This document shows positions 42,844 through 53,786 of a stretch of DNA of 64,000 nt, piece by piece. Positions within the stretch are counted from its first letter, which is position 1; the number at the start of each line of letters is the position of its first letter. Under the pieces are notes generated by a model. That model was not told the origin of the DNA, searched no databases, and saw only the letters and a list, made by a program, of their open reading frames with translations. The position numbers and the translations under genes are program-made. The DNA is from Rhipidocladum racemiflorum (taxonomy: Eukaryota; Streptophyta; Magnoliopsida; Poales; Poaceae): contig CM070569.1 of NCBI GenBank assembly GCA_036346355.1, positions 45,486,276 to 45,550,275 on the forward strand. The letters run 5' to 3'.

Positions 42844-44133
42844 GTTCGAGGACGAATCACCCATGATATATGCGTAGAGTTGTGTCACGCAGGAGTACCA
42901 TGTATTTCTAACAGTGAACACAAGTTGGGTATAAAAATAAAGGAGTAGAGGAAAATGGTGGCGAATTGAATAAGCACATGGCGGTTGGGTGATGGACTTA
43001 GTTCATGCAAACTGCATGATTAATCAACGGATGCATCAAGGAGGTGTCTTTCCTACTTAATTCCTAAATGTTTATTAATCCTTTCCCAAGTGAATACAGC
43101 TAAGAAACAATAACAAAAAAATGAGGGATGATTGGATGAGAAGACCTTGTTGGATGATGCATCACGTGAGGCCAAGCTTTTCAACGATCTGGTCAAAACT
43201 TTGGACCTAAAGTGGTATCACAATTAAGATTTCCATCACATTTTTCTTAAGGAAAGACCTCATACTCCTTGGAACCTAAAGTGGGATCACAATTAGGATT
43301 TCCATCACATTTTTCTTAAGGAAAGACCTCATACTCCTTGGAACAAGGAAATTAAGAGAAAACAGATATTTCTGGCTCCTGAAATTCTCCCCCGTATTTT
43401 TGTGACGTCGCCGTTGGAAATTCGAACTCGCATTATCGAAATTCTCGTGAGTTTTCTAGCTGTCAAATGCTGTTGGTGGTGTTTTATGGATTACCCAGTC
43501 CTGAGATGAAAATCGCGAAGTCAGAAGGAAAATCATTTTGGGATGTCCTCTCGCGCGCCTTGCAATGGACCAGATCAAGAACTTAGCCTATGGGAACAAT
43601 TCTAATGTAATTTAGCCACAAAAGGAATAGTATATATTGGATCTTCTTGCAGTTCGTGCATCAAAATGCTCGAGGTCAACAATTTGTCAGAAGCTATGGA
43701 AATGTCAGATCATGGATCTGTCACACCAGGACTAAACCAGAGGACTGATGATGGACAAACGTAGTATAAAGAACCCAATTGTCACAGCTCATACGCCCCA
43801 ATAAGACTTGATTGTCAGATTTACAACAGTACTGGTAAATTTTCAACAGTACTGGTAATTTTATCAAGATAGTAGACTATTCTGAATTACCAGTTCTTGA
43901 TTTACAACAGTACTTGATTGGTCAAGTCTCGATCTGAATTATTGATCTGAGTTTCAGTGCACTAAATTTTACCCAAGTTGCCGATTCATCCCTGGGGGCC
44001 TATTCCCTGAGATAGCAGACTATTCTCTTGTGGCATGATCCATGTGCGGACCATCCTTTTTTGGCATGAAATAACTAGAAGGTTCTATGTGCATCCTATA
44101 CTAGTTCCATAATCAATGACTAGTATGCACATA
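42844..44133. other. Intergenic, with a 68-bp tandem duplication
   Basis: The units 43201-43268 and 43269-43337 (TTGGACCTAAAGTGG... to ...CATACTCC) are near-identical direct repeats. Nothing else was recognised. Confidence 0.5.
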
Positions 44134-44394
44134 TGTAACATTGTCATCACATCCATACACAACTTTTTAAAATTTTATTAACATGACATTGTTCATACAA
44201 AAGGCCATAAAGGCTAAATCACCCAGCGGAAGGAAGATATAAATACTTAATAGTATACCTTGGCCCAAAAGATTTCCACAGGCAACTAACAAAGTGCAAA
44301 CCGTAGAAAATCTCATCAATATAATCCCAACAATAGTAACTATCGTCGGGGAGCGCGGCTTCTTCATTAACTAAATGCCAACAATAGCAAGGTT

Positions 44395-44410
44395 GAGTAC
44401 CTTCGTACTC
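44395..44410 (-). other. GAGTAC-N4-GTACTC hairpin in relic LTR
   Basis: Perfect 6-bp stem; minus-strand loop GAAG, preceded by AAGTCTTGT. Confidence 0.6.
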
Positions 44411-44943
44411 ACAAGACTTGTAGTGCATCGCAAATATAATTAAATGTAGACTGTGTCAAAGGAGAAGGCTACTAGATTTATTTCCATAAAACAAAATTTA
44501 TTTGTAAATACTTAATAGTAGATTTCAAGCGGAATTTGGTAAGAGCAATTTGGCAAGTATATATATAACAATTAAAAAGTATGAATATCATAAATATAAC
44601 AACTCACAGTACTCTATGAATATGAGCTTCGAACCATCCCCGACCAACTCATGGCATAAAATCTGAAATAAAAACTTTCCAACAAATATTCCCATTTCAA
44701 CCCATTTTATGAAAATATCAAAATCGCTAACTAGTGTTAGTGCATCAAGTCTCTCATGACCATAGGCAAAGCTTTTCAAAAAAAATTTACACTCTACAGA
44801 AGCATACATCTTTACCCACAAGACATGATCATCATCCTCTTGCCGTTATTTTTACACTTCCTTTGGCGTGTGGCTAGGAGGTCATGACGAAAACCTTTAT
44901 ATTACTTAGCCTAACTTTACACCAGCCTGGTAACGACAAACCT

Positions 44944-45110
44944 TTGCTATGACAGTAGAAGATATTTGTGCAATCATTGTACTTCCAACAATTCACTCCT
45001 GTTGAGCCCGCACTTCTCCCCATAGCTTGCTATGGCGACAGAAGATATTTGTATAATCATTGTACTCTCAACAGTTCACTCCTATTGAGTCTCCACTTCT
45101 GCCCCATAGC
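44944..45110. repeat. Tandem duplication, 83-84 bp x 2
   Basis: Units 44944-45026 and 45027-45110 (TTGCTATG...CCCCATAGC) with about ten differences. Confidence 0.75.
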
Positions 45111-45437
45111 AAGGTGTACACCGTTGGCCGTTGCATTGGTATGTGTTTTACCCACACCTTCTGTGTGGATCCCCTACGAGCAATCCATCCCAAAAAACCC
45201 ATACTACTTCGGCCTTCTAATGCGCAAAGTTAGATGAAATAATTTAATTGGTTTAAGGCCATACTATACTAGTACTTGTGGTTGCACTGAATATATTGGA
45301 TTATACAACATTACGTTCGGTCCTCAATCTGACCCGAGCGAGAACACTCCCCCTACACTACGTGCAATTTTGAATTTCAATTACCTCCGAGATATATACC
45401 GAAAACGAAATTTAAAATCTTACATCCAACGGCCAAA

Positions 45438-45700
45438 TCACAATTTTAGAATCAGACGAGAGCGAGAGGTAGGGTCTGAGGAGGCGGACGGCGTCGTAGT
45501 AGGCGGCGGGCGCAGGGGCCGGCAGGCCATGGAGTGACTGGTGACGTCGCGGGCGTCGAGGTAGGTGGTGCAGTGGGCCAGCACATCGCCGGCGAACAGA
45601 ACCCTATGCCGTATCCCGGTGGCCACCGTCTCGGGCGGCGCCGGGAAGGGGAGAGGCGGCGGTCAAGTTTGTTTGTCTTCCCGTTCTGCTGTGTTCTCCT
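45438..45700 (-). pseudogene. Possible F-box gene fragment
   Basis: A GC-rich island in AT-rich DNA. One minus-strand frame contains GDVLAHCTTYLDARDV followed by SMACRPLR, which resembles the N-terminal helices of a plant F-box; the adjacent frame continues AAYYDAVRLLR, as if a one-base shift separates them. It is too short and broken to be a gene. The assignment rests on pattern memory only. Confidence 0.3.
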
Positions 45701-45901
45701 CCCCATGCTGCCGACACATGGAAAGAAAGCCGCGCCTCCCTCATATAGTCATATCCAACTGTGTTCTTACTTTGAGCATAAGGATATGATTCATACGACG
45801 TGTAAAAATGGATTGTATCATCTGTAATTCCACATGAATTTGATTGATTAGACTTTGCACAATGTACTGTTTTATTATTTAACACCATGATAGTTAGATA
45901 T

Positions 45902-46125
45902 GCGGCCGAGCGTCTGCTCGGTTGGCTAGCTGCGCCAGGAGGCGAGCAGCCCGCCCGGGTTCGAGTCTTGGACTCGCCCGGGCGCGCGTGAGTCGGGGCA
46001 GCGCGTGTGTGTGTGCGTGGGTGTGTGTGCGTGTGTGTGTGGGGTGTGTGCGTTTGTAGCCCGGCTGTTGTTCTTCTTCTTTTTCTATAGTGATTGCCAG
46101 AGCTCCTGGCCAAAATTTCGAAAAA
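45902..46125 (+). mobile_element. tRNA-derived SINE with 15-bp target duplication
   Basis: Flanked by ATGATAGTTAGATAT on both sides (45887-45901 and 46126-46140). The head has a degenerate A box (TGCTCGGTTGG, about 45914-45925) and a good B box (GGTTCGAGTC, 45958-45967), as in tRNA-derived Pol III SINEs. A GT-rich microsatellite (46000-46055) lies in the body and the 3' end is short A-rich. SINEs have no protein and use LINE machinery; an L1 LINE is present at 57170-60470, but no link between them was shown. Confidence 0.8.
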
Positions 46126-46140
46126 TGATAGTTAGATATA

Positions 46141-47095
46141 GGCATAAGTCATGGTAAAAAAAATGATGGCTGAATGTTCTGTAACGATGTATAAACTGGG
46201 AATAATTGATTATTTGCCACAAAGTTGTAGCCAAAATGTCAGTGAGACATAACGTGGTAAATCATCAAATATGCATAAATTTTGTGGGAAATAATCAAAT
46301 CTCTCTTCAGGTGAACTACCAAATCGATAATTGCCACATCCATATGAGTTTGTTATCTGTATAAACTTGTGGAAATCTGTACTCACACCTAAATCAATTC
46401 AAGCCAAGAAAAATAGGTGTAAGATTCCGTTCTCTTATTCTTACGCACAATTTTCCTTCTTTTTGTCAAGCAATAACCGCTACTGTTAAGCCCCTTTTTG
46501 TTTACTTGAAAAACATTTTCATGTGAGACGGAAATATTGTACTCCTAATAAAAAAAATTCTTCTAGCAGTCCAGATTTAGATTCGTGTGCTAATTCCTTT
46601 ATTGCCTACAAATGGTTGGTGCAGCAAATTGTTGATTCGTGTTAGCAGATTCCCTCAACATCACTTGTTTCGATAGTAAATGGTGGCATATCTGTTACAT
46701 TTTAGTACTATGATGACATAGATAATCAATTTGGTTTGTTTGGGATTCCATTACAACGTATGGCCACCTTACTATTTTTGTCAAAAACATCACGCATACT
46801 CCCTCGGGTCACTAAAGTCGTTTTTGTTTACACGTAGCCAAACATTGTAAACTTAGAATAGCAAAAAAATTTGAACATTTATATTAGACACATAAAAATG
46901 ATATGTATAATACATGTCTTGAAAGTACCTTCATAATACTATAATGTTTATTAGGTTTTATAAATATATTACAGAATAAATAAGTAATTAAAGTTATATT
47001 TTGAGGACAGTACCGATGTTCAAAACAATGTCTTTGCCCTTTTTTATTCGGCATCTCTTTTTTGTCCGAGAGAGGGAGGGGATTTTCTGAAGTAT
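46141..47095. other. Intergenic AT-rich DNA, no gene seen
   Basis: No open frame or element ends recognised on either strand. Confidence 0.4.
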
Positions 47096-47100
47096 ATATG

Positions 47101-47725
47101 TGTTCGCGCAAAAAAACGTGAAGGAGGATTTTCGGCCTCGAACACACAAGATAAACGCCGGGTTTGCAGAGCGTGCCAGTCAATTTGACCTGAAATTGAC
47201 AAGGTAGTTTGTAATTTGATCAAAGCCGATAAACAAGGATCTATCGGCTTTTCGCTAGTCGGCAAGAACCGATTAGGGGATAACTAGATCAACCGGTTAC
47301 AATTGATCCGGATACAAGGTAAAATCGGCTTCGAGAAGGCGATGCGCAACAAAGCGAAGCAGATCAAACCTGGGTGAAATCGGCAAAATCAACAATCGGC
47401 GATGCGCAACTATGTTGATTCCGTCGACTTGCAGAGAGATCTATGAAGCTAAAGAACAATGTAAAAGAAAAGCTTGTAAAAAGTAGATGTGTGTATTGTT
47501 GGATTCGTTGATTCCCGCTTAACGTCTGCCCCCTTTTATAACACACCTGGCCGATCCGAGTTGTACATGGATACGGTGCGTTTATCCGTATCGGCCTCTA
47601 ATCTGATTTCCTTTCCTTTTTAAAAACGGAGTTTCCTTCTGATTCGTTTACCGATTTCTTTCCATACGAACACTTCCTTTCCGTTTCAGACCGATTTCAA
47701 TACATGCCGAATTTTGGTGCAAACA
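47101..47725 (-). mobile_element. Solo LTR (625 bp) with target duplication ATATG
   Basis: On the minus strand it starts TGTTTGCACC and ends GCGCGAACA. ATATG flanks both ends (47096-47100 and 47726-47730). No internal region is present. It lies about 230 bp downstream of the stop codon of the BAHD gene and in the same orientation as it. Confidence 0.88.
47534..47540 (-). promoter_or_regulatory. TATA box in solo LTR
   Basis: TATAAAA on the minus strand, about 190 bp inside the LTR start. Confidence 0.5.
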
Positions 47726-47954
47726 ATATGATAAACCAGATTACAGCAAAAGTTCATCAAATAATCGGAGAGTATATCTTTTTTATTGTCTAATGTCAAA
47801 GGATACAAATATCAAATTTGCTGTCTAGAATAGTACGTATTAACCAAGGTAAAAGAAACAAATAAATACAGCCAAAACAAGTTCATTACAACAACAACCA
47901 AACAGCAGCGGATTCATTTCTTTCCGTCCCTCCCTGTAAGATGTTCAGGTTAAC

Positions 47955-50900
47955 TCAGGGCAGGTCTTCCTTCATGCCACGGACGAACTCCTCGGAGTGC
48001 TCCTTGGTAACACAGCTCGCGAGCATCCTCGTGCCGTCGAGCGGCAGCGGCGCCTTGAGGATGACGACGGAGGCGATGAAGTCGTTGTTCACCAGCGGGC
48101 CGGCGAACATCGGCGGCCCGAAGCCGTGGTCCACCTCGGAGAAGCCGAGCTTGCTCCAGTCGGAGACGTAGATGGACTCGTAGTTGAAGGTCATCTGGAA
48201 CGGGTCCTGCTCGGTCTCCTCCTTGGCGAACTGGAAGAACTCCACCGCCATCCTGTCCTTGGCCTGCCGGATCATGTCCACGACCTCCATCAGCGTCGAC
48301 GCGAGCACCTTCCCGCTCGGCGCCGACATCTTCACCGGGAAGATGGAGTTGCCGTAGTAGCCCCTGTCCAGCTTGAGCAGGTGCCGGACGCTGGCGAAGA
48401 AGCAGAGCTTCACGGTGGCGTCGGGCTCCAGGTTCAGCGCCCGGGTGCGGCACTGCCAGAGCTTCGCCGTCAGGACGTCGAACCCGGAGCAGAACTTGCC
48501 GCTGTGCGCCTTGTACCGCGCCTTGAGTCCGTCGAGGTAACCGGTGGGGAAGTCGAGCACGATGTAGTCCAGTGCCAGCACGGGGAGCTCCGGGAGAGGG
48601 CCCGGCTTGATGTTCGGGTTGGGGAACTTCTCCCTGTCCCAGACCGGCTTCACCCTCGGCTCCGGGAGCCCCCGCGCCATGTCGCCGACGGCGTTGATGA
48701 ACTGCGCGGCGCCCAACCCGTCGGCCGACGCGTGGTTAAACCGGAGGCCCATCACGAACCCGCCGCAGGTGAATTTCGTGATCTGAGATCGCGAAACTTG
48801 AAATTTCAGCACTGAATTTAGGTATTAGCATATTTTAAAGAAAATGTCGCGCGGCACTTCAGAGAACACAAGGATTTCTCAAACAAACAATTTCAATCTG
48901 AGATTTTGTAAGTTATTAGAGAACTATGATTGGCTTGTAGAGGTGGGTGCCGTGCCGGCCCGGGCCCATCGTGCTTCGGGCCGAAACCGTGCCGTGCCAC
49001 GACGGCCCATCGCACCCACCGTGCCGGGCCGTGCTGGCCCGACTCACTTTTGGTGAGCCCAAGCCCGGCCCATTTAACCGTCTTTGGAGGCCAGTTCGAC
49101 CCATTTTTACTATTGTGACGAGTAAAGAAATAAAATAAATCACTACTACTAAACTACATATTTTAATTACATAAGAGACTAATCACATCAACAAAATGTC
49201 AAACATAAATGTAATGTTTGAAGATGCCCTGAATCAACAATATCTGCCAACTTTTAGGCATTAATCCGTGATTTCGTGCGGTTGCACGCACGCAAGACGC
49301 CTGGCCCAAACTATCGCCGTCTTGCGCCGGCCGTCGTTCTGGTTCCGGCAAGACGCCCGGAAGCTCTGATTGCGTGTCGGCCGCCAAAGACGGAACCGCG
49401 CTGCGGCCGTGCTTTGCATCGGGCCACCGCATCGTGCTTCGGGCCGGCCCAAAAAAGCCCGGCCCAATGCCCACCTCTATTGGCTTGGTTAGTCCTATTG
49501 CCCTGCACCCCATCGGTTGTCTTCATCGAAGAGACGAATTCTCAATCACGAACCGTTCGATTTTCACGCGGATTGCCGTCAGAGCCTCAGAGGCAATCGG
49601 CATCCGCAGCATGAGCGACGGGAATGCACGAAGAAAATGCCAAACGAACGATGAGAGGAAATGCAAATTTGGTCATCATGAAGAAGCAACTAGCAAGCAC
49701 CAACCCACTACTCCAAGACTACTGAACGCCACTTGAAAAAGACCTTCACGGGCGGTCGATACTCCACGAGCATCCGATTCCTCCCTAACTACCGCAGCTA
49801 CCTGTCGGTGGACGAAAGCAGCTAAAAGTAGAAAACGAAAGGTAAGAATGACTTAGCTTAAAAGCAATAATACATTCGGATACCATCTATCTAACCTCCA
49901 CCTGCTACTTCGTTTCGGACAACAGAAGGTCAACCTTTTTTTTTCCAGATTTTCACTCCCAATGTTTACCTTATTAAGGCACAATGATTCTTATGAAAGT
50001 AGTACATGTTGAGTTATGATCCAAATTCAAGAAAAGGGGCTAACTTCTGTCGGAGCGGAGCGGAGGCCCGTCGCCGGTAGGCTTGGGCCGGAGCGAAGCG
50101 GATTACCCGCGGTACGGATCGTTATTTATTTGGTAGACCTAGGTCACTGCCTTAAATATTCATCTTGTAAGCCGCCGGTAATCTCCTGGCGTTTTGTAAA
50201 CACTCTCCAAAATAGTGAAGTTTCGCCGCCGGCGCCCGTGGTTTTTTTCCCTTCCGCATTAGAGGGGTTTTTTCCACTTTAAATCTTGTGTCTCGATCTG
50301 TTTTGTTTTGATCTACTTCGTTCTTGTGTACATGTCGATTTACAACAGTACACTAGTAGTAGTACCACCCAGCTACGTACCTACGCTAGAATAGATGATA
50401 GATCTCGGTCATCACATAAGCTGCAGTGAATCCTGATTAGACTTGTCAGATCGATCAATCATGCACTGTGAAATGTTCATTTATCCGGCCTCCTCTTCGT
50501 TTTTCTTAACAAAAATAAGCCCATTGCCGAAAATTTTTACAAAAATAGCCCTTGCAAGGACTGTAGAACAGTACCTTCCGGGCTCGAGATCCTCTACAGT
50601 CCTGGAAGGTGGTGCACAGGGGGCTGTTTTTGCTAAAATTTTTAGAAAGATGTCATTTTTGCAAAAAACAAAAAACAAAGAGGAAACCAGATAAATGAAC
50701 ATTTCATGCACCGTCGACATCTACAGCTGATGGCGTGCAAGATCGCCATTATTGCGGCAATTGAAACATGATAATTGGAGAGAAATTTTATAGTGCATTA
50801 TAACATTCAGTGAGAGGTGTTTCTATGCTCTTCTTTTTAAAAGTTGCATAACTATTAAAGTATGAATGAAGGGTAGATGGTGATTACTTACCCTTTCGCT

Positions 50901-52727
50901 TGCTTCAAGATTTGTGCAACTTGTATTAGGAGGGAAATCATAGAAGCACTGTTCTCAGATCTAGTTATTGATTTGTTGAGTGTATTCCTCCTACTCTATA
51001 ACTTAAGTATAAATAGATACTAGCAACTCTGATCGATCAGAAAAGAAGGATAATATTGAATCTAGTGTAAAGCCCAAATCAGAAGCATATCCAATTCGAT
51101 ACTACTACCCCTGCATCTCAACGTGGAGCCCCAGCCCCAGCTGCTAACACCGAGTCTGAGTGGAACATGCCAGTAGCTCCGGTTTCATTTCATGCTGTCA
51201 CTTTCAGGCTCAGTCACAGCATCGACCCCCCTCTACGCAAAAAATGCAGATCTGCCTAACCACTGAGCAGAGCACCACACCGAACAAGCCTGAAGTCGAA
51301 GCAAAGTCATAGGCACGATGCCCCCAAGAGGCAGATCAAAGCTTCGCCTTTTGCAAGTTGTAGCAGAACACAGCAGACGACGCCATTGGCTTTTTTTTTT
51401 TGTCTGTGGTGCAGCCGCGCGCCTAAAAAACCTCGCCTGAAACGCCAAAACCACCAGGACTCGCGCGCATGCGACCCCAGATCTGCGCATGTTTGCCTCG
51501 CGGGCCGTCGCGCGGCGCATTCAACGCCGCATCCGTATCCGCTCCAGCCTCCAACGGCGCCGCCTCCGTCACCAGCGATCCCTCGCTCGGTGACGGGGCC
51601 GCCCTGACACCGACGCGCGCGGCGTAGTTAATGCCACGAACGAGTACTAGACCCTCCATTAAAACCAGCACCAAACTAAGCTAGCCCTGTTCGTTCTCAG
51701 GGAAGTGAGAAACCGGGCAGTGGTTCCATTGTTTCTCACGGTACGCTCACACCATGAGCTTACTCAAAGAAAGGTTCTAAGAATTTTAGGCGGTGTTTGG
51801 ATGCTAGCACGAAGTGTGATAGGATGATGGGTCCCTGCGTTTGGGATCGGATCGGAAATGGTAATTTCTCTATGAATTTTTTAAAAGAAAATCCTCTTCG
51901 CTTCAAAAAAAAAGGCACGGCTAATTCCGGTAGCCGTTCATTAATTACTCCATGCATTTTTAACCCATAGACGCATATATATAGTTCCCTAATTGCAGTG
52001 AAATGTGATGGTACGAAGACAGTGTGTGGGGCCGACATGACACCCTCGTTGACCGATACAGTCAACCGCGCTTCCCCGACTCGGCCCCCCACGCGGCAGA
52101 GAAAAAAATTGAAAGAGAGAGAGAGAGAAGAAGAAGCTTCCCACTACGACACCACCATCTCCCAGCTTTTGACCTCTGCCTCCCAGATCTACCGCGCGCG
52201 CCCGGATCTAGTTCTACTCACGCAATCGAAGATTCAGAGCCAAAAGCATCTCGCAAGAGCGGATGATGGCTACGAATCACTGGCGTTTTTGTTTTTACCT
52301 GCATCATCATGATGGTGTTGTGGGGCTCGACGCCCCAGCGGTCGTCGCCGGGGTAGGGCACGAGGTCCTCCTTGGGCAGCAGCAGCGGCCGCTCCAGGAA
52401 CCGCACGTCCTCCAGGCTGCAGTCCGCGGCCGCCTCCGCGAAGTAGACGCCGTCGGCGGTGCAGCGGATGGCGGGGGCCCCCGCCTCCGGCTCCACGATG
52501 CGCCCCGCCAGCGGGTAGAAGAACGCTAGCGCCTTCGCCAGCGCGTCGCGGATGACACCGGGAGCGGCGTCGGCGCCCGACCGGAAGATGTGCATCGACT
52601 CCACCAGGCCCCGGTGGGTCGGGTACCGGTCCACCCACGCCAGCGGCAGCGTATCTTCGGGGGTCGCTGACGCCGGCTTCACCGAGCCCTCCGAGATCCT
52701 CGTCACCTTGAAGCTCGCCGCCGCCAT
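47955..52727 (-). CDS. BAHD acyl-CoA-dependent acyltransferase (two exons)
   Basis: Exon 1 is 52727-52299 and exon 2 is 48782-47955 on the minus strand, GT-AG intron, 418 residues. The catalytic HXXXD box is HASAD at residues 160-164, just after the splice junction (...MMMQ/ITKFTCGG). The structural DFGWG box is altered to DHGFG at 361-365. Length fits the family (about 430). BAHD enzymes move acyl groups from CoA thioesters (hydroxycinnamoyl, benzoyl, acetyl) to alcohols or amines in the cytosol; the His deprotonates the acceptor. The intron position just before the HXXXD box is common in plant BAHD genes. Grass relatives acylate monolignols, arabinoxylan precursors or polyamines, but the substrate cannot be read from sequence. 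No stops or shifts were seen. Confidence 0.93.
48938..49479. mobile_element. hAT-type MITE in BAHD intron (542 bp)
   Basis: Ends TAGAGGTGGGTG and the inverted GCCCACCTCTA, flanked by exactly TTGGCTTG (48930-48937 and 49480-49487). The 8-bp duplication is the hAT signature. The interior ends are rich in GGCCCGGGCCC and GGGCC-type repeats. No transposase. Confidence 0.9.
50469..50706. mobile_element. Inverted-repeat MITE in BAHD intron (238 bp)
   Basis: TGAAATGTTCATTTATC is present at both ends in inverted orientation, with partial complementarity continuing inward (CTCCTCTTCG against AAAGAGGAAA). The flanks TGCACTG and TGCACCG could be a slightly diverged target duplication. The superfamily is not determined. 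Confidence 0.65.
50812..50957. repeat. MITE-like repeat, family A copy 3
   Basis: Left end AGAGGTGTTTCTATG, right end CATAGAAGCACTGTTCT (inverted). The core has diverged from copies 1 and 2 but is collinear (AAGTTGCATAACTATTAAAGTATG, then GATTTGTGCAACTTG). Confidence 0.65.
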
Positions 52728-53087
52728 GGCCGCTGCTCTCTGAGTCTGTGTTGTGTACCTTTGGAGTTTTGGAAGTCTGATTAGCTTCGAGCTGGTCTTA
52801 AATGGAGCTAGGGAGCTTGGGGTGTTCGCGGGTGGGTCGCTGGCGTGTGGGTCCCGTGAGACGGCGGGGGTGGGGCCCGCGGGAGCGTGTTGAACTTTGC
52901 TTGGGTGTTCGGTGGCCGCACGGCTGAGATTGGCCGTCGGATGATGTTTGACCTACGGATGTCGCCCCATTCTAGGATCTCGGTGTGATTCTGCATGTTC
53001 TTAGTTTTCTACATTCTAGACCCAGTCTGATCAATTCTATACAGAATTTACTAGAACTAACTACATTTATCGAGTCAATCGATTAGT
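52728..53087 (-). other. Upstream region of the BAHD gene
   Basis: It should contain the promoter. No strong TATA box is visible on the minus strand; the TTTAAGAC near 52795-52802 is a weak candidate. Confidence 0.35.
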
Positions 53088-53095
53088 GTAACGGC

Positions 53096-53480
53096 CAGGG
53101 CTCACAAAATCGAAATGTTGATTTTCGGATAAACAGTAATTTTCGATAATCGCAAAAATCACGTCAAAAATCGATCGAAAATCGGATAAATTCAAAAACC
53201 AAATTTTTTTCAAAAAAAATAATAAAAAATCGTCGATTTTCGTGGAAAATCGACGATTTCTCGTGGAAAATCGACGACCTTGTTGAACTTTTTGTGCAAT
53301 CGATTTTTAGTAGTGATTTTCGACGATTTTTTACGAAAATCGACTGGTTTTTGACACGTAAATTTTTTCGAATTTTCAATTTTTTTTTGAATTATTTTTT
53401 AAATCAGATCGGTTTATCGGCCGGTTTTTGGTATCGGGCGGCGGCGATATGGACAAAAATCGTCGATTTTGTGAACCCTG
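53096..53480. mobile_element. hAT-type MITE (385 bp) with internal ATCGACGAT repeats
   Basis: Ends CAGGGCTCACAAAATCGA and the inverted TCGATTTTGTGAACCCTG. Both flanks are exactly GTAACGGC (53088-53095 and 53481-53488), an 8-bp hAT duplication. The interior holds many copies of AAAATCGACGATTTTC-type motifs in both orientations. Confidence 0.9.
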
Positions 53481-53786
53481 GTAACGGCCCGCCTTTTCAG
53501 TTGGTGCGTTTAAATACCTCGATAGCTATCTAGAATGATTAGCTATCGGTTAACCAAGTATTCATTACCAGACAAAGAGTTAACACCAATTCTTTTTATT
53601 GAATATAAGGTCTAATGGCCGAGTTTTTACAAAAAAGGCGTAGCGGGGTCCAAAATATATTCCAACCAAAATACCGCATAGGCAGGCCTGAGCAGACATC
53701 AAAACCAAATCAAATCGCCATCTACGATTTCCTGATAAGCTCCAGCTTCTTGAAATTCTGAAAAGGGGGTCGCGGTTTGCAAAGGT

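Larger units (their letters stand above)
44134..45120 (-). repeat. Relic chromovirus-like LTR, 3' portion clear
   Basis: On the minus strand, sequence from about 44430 down to the end TGTTACA at 44134 follows the same layout as the last 360 bp of the chromovirus LTR: CTACAAGTCTTGTGAGTAC hairpin, a GACGAT segment, and an AATAAAATT-like polyadenylation region. The upstream limit is not resolved. Near 44944-45110 an 83-84-bp unit is present twice in tandem. Confidence 0.45.
48783..52298 (-). other. 3.5-kb intron of the BAHD gene, rich in insertions
   Basis: It contains a hAT MITE (48938-49479), an inverted-repeat element (50469-50706) and a family A repeat (50812-50957). The rest (49480-50468, 50958-52298) shows no gene; 52096-52135 is GA-rich. 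Confidence 0.85.

Noticed and set aside
45902..45990. tRNA gene
   Set aside because: The B box is good but the A box is degenerate, no cloverleaf forms, and the 15-bp target duplication marks a SINE.
47997..48815. 272-residue plus-strand open frame
   Set aside because: Exact antisense of BAHD exon 2; the sense strand has the HXXXD box and splice sites.
51233..51674. Frames in the BAHD intron suggesting a nested gene
   Set aside because: Short, no domain, mixed strands, not supported by splice-site or codon pattern.
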